NCBI GenBank assembly: GCA_008638375.1
Contig: CM018032.1
Coordinates: 50,242,501-50,306,500 of the forward strand
Origin: Nyssa sinensis
Taxonomy: Eukaryota; Streptophyta; Magnoliopsida; Cornales; Nyssaceae
Length of the DNA stretch: 64,000 nt
Reading direction: 5' to 3'
The notes below the pieces were generated by a model, which did not search any database, had not been told where the DNA came from, and saw only the letters and a program-made list of their open reading frames with translations. Position numbers and translations under genes: made by a program. Positions 23,773 through 36,800 of this stretch are shown piece by piece; positions within the stretch are counted from its first letter, which is position 1; each line of letters opens with the position of its first letter.

Positions 23773-26700
23773 CACACACACAAAAAAAAAAAAAGGGAAG
23801 TAAAATATATATAAAAAAACGAATCTAGCAATGTATTCACAGAGAAAGAAACAACAAGATCATGAAGAAGAATTAGACAACAAAAGGTATATAATATTTT
23901 GGAGATCAATTTAAAAAATCTTCCAAGTTTCCTTGGATCTTCAAAACTTTTAGAAGGTATCTTCATTTACAATTTTTTAAAGAAAAGAACTCATAGAGTC
24001 TCAAAATTAGAAATAATACTCTTATTTTTTTGATTTATTGTGTGAAAAAGAGAAAAGTGCTTTCTGGTACAAGCTTTCACATTGGTCTCCACATGTCTCA
24101 CAATAGCATTGACACATGTTAGCAGTAAAAGCAATACAATGCTGTAAAGAATCCAGTAGCTACTGTTTCAAACGATATTGCTAAAGTTCTTGGGGGCCTA
24201 GTTTCATTATATATTTCTAGATTGGATAGCATGCTTGTATAACTGAGATGGGTTATGAAGTGGATTTGTGTTAGTTGCAGGGTTTATATTATGAACCCGT
24301 TGTGTTGGGGAATTCTTATGGTTTTCCAATGGGCTGGGTTGAACAAAGGCATTGGTGCATCATACATGCAAGGTTTGATATGTCTGAAATCAGTTCAGAT
24401 TCAGAAATTATGTGCCCAACATATTTTCTTGCAAGTATAGATGATGAATATTGAGGCTGACTTCGGAGCTCTTTCATAAACATCTTGGAGATGGTAGTTG
24501 GAGTACCACTCAATTTTCTATCCAAAAGCAAAATTGAATGCCCGAAAGCTGTGTCACTCTCCAAGTTTTTATAATATTTAAAAACATTTTGTTGATGGGT
24601 ATCCTGACAAACTGCTTAATCAATTTGACCTCAAACTTTCTTAGAATCCATCACTTCTGAAGTTTAAGCTAAAACAATTCGATGTTGATCATTGATTTCA
24701 GAGTAGGTTGTGAATTTATTAGCTTAAGCGGTATATTACTGAGCAGTCTGTGTTCTTCCGAGTGATGCTTGGAAATTTTTGTCTGCAAAGTCTTATAATG
24801 TTACAGTTAAATGATGGTGTGCACACTCTCCAACTCGTACTTTTATTTATTTAGTTATTTTTTTCTGTCTAGCCCCGTATCAGGTGCTGAAGTTCTTCCA
24901 AGAGGTCGTATATATCACGAAACTTATGGATGTCAGATGAATGTCAATGATATGGAGATCGTCTTGTCTATCATGAAGAATGCTGGTTATAGTGAAGTTG
25001 TGGAGGTTCCTGAGAGTGCAGAGATAATTTTTATTAATACTTGTGCTATCAGGGACAATGCAGAACAAAAGGTGTGGCAGAGGCTTAATTATTTTTGGTT
25101 TCTAAAGAGGCATTGGAAGAGCAATGTCTCCATTGGGAGGTCACAGTCCCTGCACCCTCCAAAAGTAGTTGTGCTAGGGTGCATGGCTGAGAGGTTAAAG
25201 GATAAGATATTAGATGCAGCTAAGATGGTTGATGTGGTCTGCGGGCCTGATGCTTACCGGGACTTGCCACGACTGTTAGAAGAAGTAGACTATGGTCAGA
25301 AGGGGATCAACACTCTTCTTTCACTTGAAGAAACTTATGCCGACATCAATCCAGTTCGCATCTCAAAAAGTTCAATAGCTGCTTTTGTCTCTGTGATGAG
25401 GGGTTGCAACAATATGTGCTCATTTTGCATTGTTCCCTTTACTAGAGGCAGAGAGCGCTCACGTCCTGTGGAATCAATTGTGAGAGAGGTGGCGGAGCTT
25501 TGGAAAGAAGGTGTGAAAGAGGTAACGCTTCTTGGTCAAAATGTAAATAGTTATAATGATGAATCTGGGGTTGAAAATGATGTTGAACCAGGAGTCAATT
25601 GGAAATTGAGTGAGGGCTTTTCAAGCATGTGCAAGGTGAAAAAAATGGGTTTACGTTTCTCTGATCTCCTGGACCGACTTTCCACAGAGTTTCCAGAGAT
25701 GCGGTTCAGATATACTTCCCCACACCCTAAAGATTTCCCAGATGAGTTACTGTATATAATGCGAGACAGATATAATATCTGCAAAAGTATTCATTTGCCT
25801 GCACAAACAGGGAATAGTACAGTTCTTGAAAGAATGCGTCGAGGATATTCCCGGGAGGCATATTTGGATCTTGTGCAGAAGATACGGAGAATTATTCCTG
25901 ATGTGGGGATAACCAGTGATTTCATATGTGGTATGAGTCTTCATATATTTATTTATTTTAGTCCAATAGCTGGGCTACGCAACAAAAGAATAGCTTTATC
26001 AAGGATCAAAATTTTGTTTCGTAGTGTTGTTTTGGTCATTTGGGAAATGAAAACATTTTGGAAACATAATAGAAACGATGAAAAAATTAAAACATGCAGA
26101 AATACGTGAAGTAGAAAGTAAAATATATGAATGTGTGAAAGCAAATATTATAATTAATTAATTAAAAATGTTTTAAAGTATATATACTAGCGTGAAACTG
26201 AGAAATAAACATAAATGTAAATTAGGCATTAATACTAAATAATTTTTTAATAATTAAAACAAGTATAAAAAATTTTAGAACTAATTTTTTTTTTTACGAA
26301 ATTATTATAGAACAGTTCGCCCTCCTTATGCGACATTCTAAGTATACTTATTTATCAAAAAAGTAATTTTTATAATATATGAAATTATAATAATTAAATA
26401 CAATATTGTAACATAATAGATATGTATTATATAATATTCACGAGTTAACTAATTTGACACAAGTTATGGACTTATAGATAAAATAATAATTTAAGTAGAC
26501 AAATAACAAATTAATCCTATTATAATTGTAACTATATATTAAAATAAATTGTTCACTTATTTTTTTAGTTTCACTACTAATGTTACTTACCTTCTATTTT
26601 TGAATAAAAAATAAAGATATCTTCTTATAATTTTGAGTCTTAATCCTTCAACCTCCTCCGGTCCTTCATTTGAGAATTGTTTTTTTTTATATTATAGTTT

Positions 26701-28201
26701 TTTACCAATTTATAGAATGATTTGTTGATACAAAGGAAATGTTTCAATCGTTTTAGTATAGTTTCGTTGACTTTATGTATGTTTCCAAGAAAACGAAGTA
26801 TGTTTCGATGGAAATAACTTTGTTTTTATAAAAACATGTGAATTTTGGTATTTCACTTGAATTTCGTTTCGGTTTGTTGAGAAATAGAAATGTTTTGGCC
26901 ATTTCGATGGAAAAAAATTGAAATTTTGATCCTTGGTAGCCATTCTCTTGTCCATAGACCCACCAAATTCTGATGAAGGTGGGATATGATCCCTGGTCTT
27001 TCATATGACCATCTAAGAACTTAACGGGTTAGATTAGTTGACACCTTCTAAGAGTCTTTATTATATTTTTTTCTTGGTGCTAAGTTTGTGAAGTGCACTA
27101 ATTAACCATAATAGCTGTATTTATAGTCTTGAGAATCTCACATTAAAAATTCTATGGTTCCCTCTGAAGATTGGATGGGTTAAAAAAATTGAAGGGATTG
27201 AATGATCCCTAACACCTTGGAAGCATTTCATATTATGTAAATTCCTACTTATTTGACAGAAAATGTAAATAGATCGGATGACCCACTGTAACCACCTTTG
27301 TGGATGACTTGCACATGCCTTGTTTTTTTTTAACATGTTAAAGAAGTCATTTATCTGAGTAGGGTACTACTGTAGGCTTATCATGAATGAGAACATAGAA
27401 TGTTTGTTTCCCTGAATTTTTTCACATTTGTACATATATGTGTCACATTTATCTATCAATTAGATAATTATTAAGACATTGAGCAGCTTACAAATGTGCC
27501 TAGGCCAAAAATCAACAGATTGCAACTTATAATTTTCAACCCACAGTTAACGAACAACAAAAAAAATTCAGTTCCCTTTCCCCCCTTCTCCCTTCCCCTC
27601 ACCCAAAAACAAAAAAATAAAAAATAAAACCTCCAACAAAAAATAAATGACTTGCAACTTTCTAGTATTTTCATTTTGACCCTTGACACTGGGATTCCCA
27701 TCTACAGGCTTCTGCAGTGAAACAGAGGAGGAACACAGAGACACGCTAAGCCTCATTAAGGCTGTTGGTTACGATATGGCATACATGTTTGCTTATAGCA
27801 TGAGGGAGAAAACCCATGCCCACAGAAATTATGTTGATGATGTTCCTGAAAATATAAAGCAGAGGAGGCTGACTGAACTAATTGAGGCTTTCCGTGGGAG
27901 TACAGGTCAGTGTTATGACTCCCAAATTGGTACTGTTCAACTTGTGTTAGTTGAGGGTCCCAATAAGAGAGCTCCTGAGACGGAGCTGATTGGCAAGAGT
28001 GATAGAGGTCATAGGGTATCATTTACTACATTGCCGATCCCAGATCGGGATGATAATGATGGGAAGAGGAATCCAAGAGTTGGTGATTATGTAGAAGTTC
28101 GAATATTGAAATCCACAAGAGCATCACTTTTTGGAGAAGCACTCGCTATAACTAAATTGAGCTCATTTTACAACAGTATGCATGAAGAAGCTGTAGCCTG
28201 A
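20628..28201 (+). CDS. CDK5RAP1: CDK5RAP1/MiaB-type tRNA methylthiotransferase, organellar
   Basis: Exons are 20628-20908, 24873-25930 and 27708-28201. Phases join as 2 and 1, giving 610 residues. Residues 1 to about 80 are Ser/Arg/Leu-rich and look like an organellar transit peptide. The N-terminal cluster-binding domain has Cys114 ([11 protein letters not shown]), Cys151 ([10 protein letters not shown]) and Cys197 ([10 protein letters not shown]). The radical-SAM CX3CX2C is [10 protein letters not shown] with Cys272, Cys276 and Cys279. A TRAM RNA-binding domain spans about 520-600. The family adds a methylthio group to N6-isopentenyladenosine at position 37 of some tRNAs, using two 4Fe-4S clusters and [11 protein letters not shown] at 448-455 differs from the FCGETEE I expect for CDK5RAP1. 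Intron 1 is long (3964 bp), so an extra alternative exon cannot be excluded. Length and all cofactor residues are intact. Confidence 0.94.
23215..23375. repeat. AT-only minisatellite, about 80-bp period
   Basis: Within intron 1, the block AAATATATAATATATTATAA followed by AAAATAATATAT occurs at about 23259 and again at 23339. The spacer is made only of A and T. Confidence 0.8.
23728..23794. repeat. Compound simple repeat C(n)A(n)(CA)nA(n)
   Basis: A run of 14 C is followed by about 17 A, a CA run of about 12 units, then a poly-A run, all in intron 1. Homopolymers of this kind are prone to length error. Confidence 0.9.
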
Positions 28202-30870
28202 GCAAATAGCTCTTGAAACTCAAGCTGCTTGTGAAGGTTCTTTGCTATTTATTCATTGTTTTAGATTAATTAGTCACAAGATTGGTGCTTTCCAACTGAA
28301 ACTCAAAATAGGATCAAAATGATGTGCTAGGGTGGGATGGTTTTGGCTTCAAAACTTGTCCAATTGTGAAAGATAAACTAAACTTGTGCTGATTTGAAGT
28401 TGCATGCAAGCTGCACATTCACATTGCTCAGAGGTGACAGCGCAAGTGTCACTCTCCCCTTCAACTACCTGTAATGAAGCATATAACAGTGTGACGTTCA
28501 CTGCATTGTTCATTTCTCTTTCTTCTCACTGATATGGTGAACAATTTTGCTATCTTGATTTGATCATGCTTCTTGTTCAATTAGCTTGAATGGGTACAAA
28601 AATGTGAATTCTGCAGTTCTTGTATCATTTACGAACCAGTGCTTCGTGCCTGGGGAAGATAATGTTTGTTACTTTTAGGGGAGAACCCTTTTCATAAAAG
28701 GGCAAAATACAAACTTGTACCATTTACAAATTACTGGTGCTTGCACTAACATGGTCTTCAATTGCAATGCTTACACCTGGATTTCATTTTGCCAAATGCA
28801 AGTTTGGCAGAGTTGAGCATGCAGCAAAAGGACCACTTGCACCATCCTATATGGATAGAGGCAGTTGTTTTTTTTTATTTTTTTAAGCAATGATGGGGAG
28901 GAGAAATAACTACTACGTGAAAAATCAAACCCATATCAACCTGGTGGAGAATAGGTTTTTGTAGCGTTTGAATAAGACCTTCGTCCTAGTAGTTTGTATA
29001 TATTATTGCGTATGTTGAATTGTAAGAACGGACTATTTAAATTATGCAGTAACATTTATCACTCTTTTATCTTTATGTTATTTAGTGATTTAAAAAAAAA
29101 AATAAAGAGTTGTCATCCCTAAAATATTTATATTTTAAAAGAGTCCTCTTAAATTCTAATTCTTACTATTGTGAGAGAGTTTTTCCTCTTTTTTTTTTTT
29201 TTGGTTGAGCGTCACTCAATTTTGGAAGGAATGTGGTTGCTCAGAGGAAAGAGAGGTTCATTCCTCTCTTTTTTTCGTTTTGTTTTTTTTCCTGCCAAAC
29301 AATGGACGCCAATTCATCTCCTCTCTTTCTACTTTCATTTTTTTTTTTGTCCTTCCATTCTTTCCTCATATGGTACTAAATGGGGCAGTAATTTTTAGGA
29401 GAAGTTATTGTCTTTTTTTTTTTTAATTATTTTTAAGGAAAAGGAAAAATAAAACTAATATACATGAAGTTGTAATGTATATTATTCCAGTTGTAATACA
29501 GAAAGGAATAAAGAAAATTCTAAGATGAGCCCGTAATGAATCGTCCGTTGCTATCTCGGATAAGCCACCATCTCATGCTTTTTAGCCTCCCTCCATATTT
29601 AGTGCGTAATAGCCCGTTTGGGCATTTGGGTTTTTTTATATTGCGTTTCAGGCTTGGACAGGTGTTTGGTTATGCATCTAGACTGCAATTTAGAGACACT
29701 GAGTTGTACCATCCGCCCAATTTGGAGAAGCAGACAGTTTTTACAATTTTGTACTCTTTTTTTTTTTGCCATGTAGGTCAAAACTAGAACTATCGTAAAA
29801 AAGGGAGAAGCAGACAGGTGTTTGGTTATGCATCTAGACTGCAATTTAGAGACACTGAGTTGTGCATTCACAGTTTTTACGTTGGGAATGTGTTGCATGA
29901 GCAGAGAGAGCAGGACAAAACTAGAACTATCGTAAAAAAAGAAAAGAAAAAATCATTAAGCTCCATGATGTGATTGTTAACGCTAGCAAATTGGCTTTGC
30001 TTGTTTTCATTGTTTTTAGTTAGTATAATTACTATTTTATGACCTTTTAGTGTCTCCTATGCAGATGGGCCATAAATAGCTAAGAAATGAAAAGTACGAC
30101 ATTGTTCATGACAATTACCCCCCACACCAAACCAAATCATATGGAGAAGCCACAAAGGCACTCTTGGAACGCACGTGTCAATTGTGAATGCACTTTTAAA
30201 TGCTTATCACTACTAAGAAAGGTTAGATCCTTACCTCGCATCTGTCAGATAACATATTCACTTCTGGAATATCTTAATTCGTTAACATGCCCATCGAAAT
30301 TTATAAAATGCAATCCATATGACTACGTTATAATTAACGTTGAACTGATTCCATTATCAAGACCCCAGTTATCCAACATCTAGAGGATGAGAACATTGCC
30401 CAAGATTAATGGATTAATATGTTTGTATCAGTTAACACATATTCAAATTTCTGATGGGTTCATGTGTTTGAATCAACAAACACATTCCAATTTAAATTGC
30501 GTTTGTGACAATACGAGGGTGTAGCTTGGGATAAACATGGCCCAAAGTAGGATACGGGGGGAGTGCCTCTTTGGTTTTAGAGCAGCATGCCATCACAGTT
30601 CCCACTTAAAATTGAAAGGAAAAATTTAGTGAAACAACACATCCCTAAAGTGCATTAAAAAAAGATTAAAAAGAAGAAAGAATACATGCCATATAAGTTA
30701 CCATGAATTTTATGCTGCCTAAATATAGAAAGAAGCACCAAATGATAAAAACCAAAGGGTGGTAGGTTCAATGCCATAGAAGTTATCATGGCTTGGGGAA
30801 AACATGCCCAAGGGGCAAACATTAAAAGCAGCATTACCATCGGCTTTTGGAGTTTGCAAGGAGGAATATG
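28202..30870. other. Convergent intergenic region, no gene seen
   Basis: This should contain the 3' UTR of the plus-strand methylthiotransferase (roughly 28202-28650) and that of the minus-strand small gene (just below 30871). The middle has long T runs and a duplicated segment at 29657-29939. ORFs here are short and low in complexity, and I recognise none. Confidence 0.5.
29657..29939 (+). repeat. Direct duplication containing a perfect 51-bp repeat
   Basis: A 51-bp sequence at 29657-29707, starting GACAGGTGTTTGGTTATGC, is repeated without change at 29813-29863. A 24-bp sequence at 29779-29802 (CAAAACTAGAACTATCG...) is repeated at 29916-29939. The offsets are 156 and 137 bp, so the two units differ by an internal indel. 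Confidence 0.9.
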
Positions 30871-33800
30871 TCAAGCCATGGCCTTCTTCTTCTCTTCCTC
30901 AAGCTGCTGCAGCTCTGCCAGTCTTTGAGCCCATGCTCTTTCCCTTGCCACTGCAGCCATCTTACGCTCTATCCTCTTAATATTTTTTTTCCTTTTTGCC
31001 TCCTGCAACTGAGCTTTTCGTTTCTTTGCTTCAGCCTGTGCATCATCAAAACCCGTTTAATATGGAAAATATATATATATATATATATATATATAGATAA
31101 AGAAAAAGTAACACTTCCAGAAGGATAAAAACAAAAAAAAAAAAAGTCTAAAGGGTCATTGGCCTGTCTATTCAGGAAATGAACACATGAATTCTGAAAT
31201 TAATGTAGCACAAATGGTATTGATACCAAACAAACAAACAAAATTGTAGATACCAAAGGAACTCAAAATGGCATTCTGATCCATGGATGTTCCAAACAAA
31301 ACAAAGCCCCCAAAGATAGTGAGCTATCAAGTAGCCAACAAATAAACAAATTATTTCAAGTTCCATGAAGACATGGGAAGTGGGAAATATGTGCTTAGAA
31401 AAGTGACATGTTTGAAAGAGCACCAACAATTTCTAAGTATGCAGGTTTCATGATTTTGGTAGTCTAGCACAATTAAGAAACTTTTGTGGTGAGCATTCCA
31501 CCCCAGAGATTCTGAATTCCCAAGAATCGATCACTCGTCTCAAACAAGATCACAACTACCAACCAAATGTTTTGAAACTCCGACCATTCGGAGAACCGAA
31601 AAAAAAAAAAACTGGATCATAGCCTCATAGGTCATTAGTTCAACCGTCAAGTAAACTGGAAGTAAACCGTAATGTCATAATTACATCATAAATATATTCA
31701 TTATTAATCTTAATAATATATAAAATTATTAAAAAATAACAAAAAAATTAAAGAATTAAAAGTTTTCTAAAATTTATTATCACCTTACTAAACCTAAAAA
31801 TATCTAGAATAATAAAACACAAGAATATTCAAAAGAACATAACAATGTACAAAATAACACAACAATGTTATAGTTTTTTTTATTAAAACACTATTTTAAA
31901 TATAAAAATGTGATCTTAAAAATTTAAGTAACTGGCTTAAATATAAAGACTACATAAGATTAGGTGTTCATGATCCCAAACTCATAGCAATAAATTTAAA
32001 ATTCACAAGTAACAACTAAGTTTACTTTTTTAACTTTATATTTTATGTTGTCAAAATTGTTTAAACAAATCTCATGGCTATAGTCAATTTAAAATATAAT
32101 CGTACCCTCAATTGTTGTGCCATGTATCTGTTTAGGTGGTTCTGTGGAGATGGGGATGCGGCATGTAGTGGATAACATAGGCCATGAGAACAAAACCACT
32201 AATCCCAAATCGAATATAAGAGAATAAGTTCAAGAATAGTGTGCCTATAAAATCACGTATCCCCATTTCAAGTTCATGACTTATCTCATTGTCCCAATTG
32301 AACAAAAAGGGAAGGTTATAGAATATTGAGCTTTATAAAAGGAATCCATCAGATTCCTTGTCTATAACATTTATTTATAGAGCATGCCTTTTACTAAGGT
32401 GCATTCAGAGCAAAAAAAGTTAAAAACAGTTTAAAATTTTTTTACGCATAGTGGGGGTTTGTGGTGTTTCTAGATGGAACGGTTTTCTTGAATTGTTAAC
32501 GGTTTATTTGAACCGCTGGTTGAACCACTGGGTTGAACAGTTTTTTCTTAATGGTTTTCTTTTGCAAGAGGTTTTGAGATATTAAACCAACTAGATGGTG
32601 AGCTGGTTCCCGGTTTCTCCAGTCTGACTGACCAGTCCGGTCCGGTTTTTAAAACATTGCTACCAACTAATTGAGTTCAGCTACCAGATCCCTCCATGCC
32701 ATTCTACTCCAACCTTTTTCCAAATCAAATTACATCATGTCTTTGTTCAACATCTCAACAAACATTCTTGTCGGTTGTCCTTTCATGCCTGAGGTGTATC
32801 AACTTGAATCATAATCCCTCTCCTTCCAGATTCATCACTTTCCTTAAATAACTTTCCTTCATCTTATCTTCAGCCTTGCTATCTCTAACTTCTCACAAAT
32901 GCATTCATTTCTTACTCTAACCTGCAAGGTTTTAACCAGCACATTACACGAATAGAGATTCCAGATTTACAGATTTTTGGTGATGAGAAAACAAATATCA
33001 TGAAATCATAATGAATTAATAATGCATTTTCCAGATGCATTCATCCATCCCATTCTAATTCTATAGGTAGAGCAGGTCTCTGACCAATGACTTGTGTTTG
33101 GCATGGGATTAGTGTAGATCCCTAGTTGCTTCACTGACATTGGTGATGTTCAGGTATGCCTTAACTACATTCCAGTTGATATGAATTTCATCACCATTGT
33201 CATAAATCACATAACATGAAGTGTGACACGCTTTGATGGTATGGCCACCCATCCTATTCTAATTCCATTTGCAATGCCATTTTCAATTTCCCTTCCATAT
33301 TCATAATAAATCCAATGTCATGAAAAAATGTCAAATTTGAGCATTATTTTCACTGCTACTTATCAGGAAAAGAAAAAAGGTTCAGTGTTTCCACAATTTA
33401 ACTCCTAGATTAATTAAATATACATCCATCTTGTCTTATAGTCCTGCTTATCAAAAACCTTTAAATTCTGAAGTATTTTTTCTTACCATATATTTTACAA
33501 GGAATCAATTAATACTCATTTTCACCAACTAAATTGGTAGTATTGTCAACACACTCGTTAGATGGCAGACAAGAATTAAACTGTGTCAAATTTATAAAAG
33601 CAGGACGTGGGTATTGGGTAACATATGCTTGAAAAAGTGAGAAATTGAAACATATGCTTGAAGAAGTGAAAAGATGTGTTTGATTCATTTAAGTCAAACT
33701 GCTATTACTTATGAATATCTAGAACCCAATAAAAAGATAAGGCCCCTTCCAATTTATTATCATCACATGCCACAGCCAGTAAGATAAAATCAGTAATGTA

Positions 33801-36800
33801 CTTGTAGCATTATGAGCCAAAAATAGAAGATATTAGTACAGTAGGTCACAGTGAAATAGGTCACAGTAGTCAAGCAGCAAACAGAATCGAATTGCACTTT
33901 TTTTTATCTAAGAGGACAAAAGTAGGAAAGGAGAGTCAAAACAAGGAAAGCAAATTCTAAAATAAGAACTATCAGAAAGGAAAAACATTCAAATCTTTGA
34001 CATCCTAAAGAATATGATGATTGGTAATCCACAGCCTTCGATGCTGAATTGCTTCATTCTGAAACTACCATGATGAACTTAATTGACACAAGAACTGAAT
34101 AGTTCAGTACCATTCTTTAAGAAAACAGGGTATTCTAGATTCATATTCTGACAGGACAGTTTTAATATCTTCCCACAGAATGATTATGGATTACTCTGAT
34201 GATTTTTATGAATGCATCACCCCTAAATAGGCTATATTAGCATGTGATGGACACAACATGTATTTTTTTCCTTTCATTTTTTGATATAAAAACAGTAATT
34301 TTATTAAAAACACCTAAAAAGGTGTAACACATGTACCACAAAAGAGAAACTAAGGAGCTAGAGCTAAGAACTAAGAGCTTCTCCAATGCTAAATGCCATT
34401 TCATCCATACTAAATCTATATTTTGGCATTGCTACAGTAAAAAAATGCTAGATTTGGACAACTTTGCTCCAATGCTAAAATGCCATTTTTTTAACACAAC
34501 TATTTTTCCTTGAAAAAGTAGCATGGACTCCACCCCCCGTTTGGCATATGCTAGGTGTATTCCATGATATGGCATAAACTGGCACTAGCTACTCTTAATG
34601 CCAAAATGGCATTGTCATTTTTTGGCAAGTCAAATAGCATCTCATTGGAGCAATAATTTTTACATCAATGCCAAACTTTAGAATTGGCACATCAAATGGC
34701 ACATGCATTGGAGTTGCTCTAAGCTCCTATTATACAATTCAAGTCCCCTCCAAAAACTGTACAAAAAGTATGAATTGAATCTGGAAAATGCCCATGGCTC
34801 CAAAAATGAAAAGTTGTAAAAGAAGTGCTCTTTGATCAAGACAACAAGTCCCGCACATCATCAAATGTGCGTTTATTCTTCTCACATCAAATAGTCGACA
34901 TCAAACAGTAAAGGTCAATCCTCCAGACTTAAACCACTTAGATGGACAGCCACTAGCCCAACAAGCCAACAACTTCTTCATTGTGCGAAGCATAACCCAA
35001 TGAATAAAGAAAAGAACAAACATATCCGTCCACATTTTCTCGACAACCCCACAAAAAAAAAAGGTCCCTCAGTGGCAACCCTACCTACACATCCAACACC
35101 AATTAGGTAAAAACTTTTCCCTCTTCCACAAATTTTCTCCCACACAGCTGTCTAAACCCCCCAAAAACCAGGAAGAAGAAACCTCCTAAGGCACTTTCAC
35201 CTTCCATATAAACTTCCATGAGAAACCCTCATCCCAAAGAACTAAAAAGTTTGAGCAAGAATTGAATAATCCATTCTTGTTCGGCAACCATCGCATCTCA
35301 TCCTCTCTATCCGAACCTTGTAGAGAAACTTCAAAAGCTGTAAACAAATTCCGACTCCCCAATGCTGAAAAGCCCTATTAAGTTTTGGATCCCAAACAAT
35401 TACACCCTAAAAAAAACACGGTTTTAATTTTTTTTCCCACATTATGATGGTGGTTACTTGGATTTTTATTTTTTTGATAAGTAATTACTAATTACTCACA
35501 TTGCATTAATAGCACCCAAGGGAGGCGCAACCAATAGTACAAGACATACCTACACAACTAGGGCCTCAAAGACCCCAAAAAAACGAGAAAAGACGCAAAA
35601 AAGAATCCTTAAGCTAACCCTCAAACACTCGACCATGCCATTCTTTCCATAAGCACCACACTAAACAGTGAGAAACCATCCTCCAAATCACTTAATTTTC
35701 CATGCTTCTTAGGCTGACTCTATTGAGATGCATCATCGATCTTTGATAACATATTGATTCTTTATCATTGATAAGTTTGAGGAGAAAATTTGGCAAAATA
35801 TCCTTAATTTTCCATGGAGACACCTTCTGAACACACTCTTACTCCTATTTGATAATGATGATGATGATTGTACGATAATGAGACAGGCTCCAGAGTTTCT
35901 AACTCAGAAGTAGGAGCAGGAGAGTGCCCCTTGTAAGCTTCAAAGATTTGGTGTGTAAGAAACAACTAGGCGTGCCCACACTCGCATTATCTTTGAGTAC
36001 AAGTAATAGAAACAACTAGACACAGACATGCAACACAAATGGAAGTTGAATGAAAATTCTGCAAAAAACATATTTTGTAATTTTTAAATATAAAGGAATT
36101 ACTATTACTTGTATTATGAAAGTGTTCATAGAATAGCTAAAAGTAGCTTTCTTAATCTAAGACAGTAAGAACATTGGAAGAGTGGGAAAAAAGAGGAACA
36201 AAATAAAGGGTATACAGATCACACACCAATATAAATGCACGCCGCTGTCTCATTCGCTTTTTTTCATTCCTTCCTTTGACACTTCCCTCATTGGGTTGAT
36301 TCGGAAGTATCGGTTGGCCAGGCACATATTTAACAAAAGCATATGGACCTGCACACTCATACCAGTAAGCAATAGCATCCAAATTTCACACCATTCATCA
36401 CCAAACACAAATAAATTGCCAAAAGCAAAATTAAAATAACTAAGGGCCCGTTTTAGGTCATCTATGACCACTAGTTTCTTCCATTTCGCAGAAATGTTCT
36501 TCTTATTATTTTGTAATTTTTGCTTCATTCCTCTTTTTTCCTTCCATTTCTCAAAAACGAACACAAACCAATACCATTCATTTCTTCGTTCCTTTTTTTT
36601 CCGACGTTTCAGTTTAGAAAAATGCATCTAAAATATCGTAAACAAGACAACGAACATTCCTTAAACCCTAGTTTATAATACACAGATCAAGCAGGCATTC
36701 AAGTACAAACAACTGAACAACAAAAAATCTTTAAAACCATAATTTCACTTTATACAACGGTACAATGTGGAGGAGAGATAGATTGAATGACGAACCAGGG

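Noticed and set aside
36440..36620. A MITE starting GGGCCCGTTTTAGG in the small gene's first intron
   Set aside because: I could not find a matching inverted end or target duplication.
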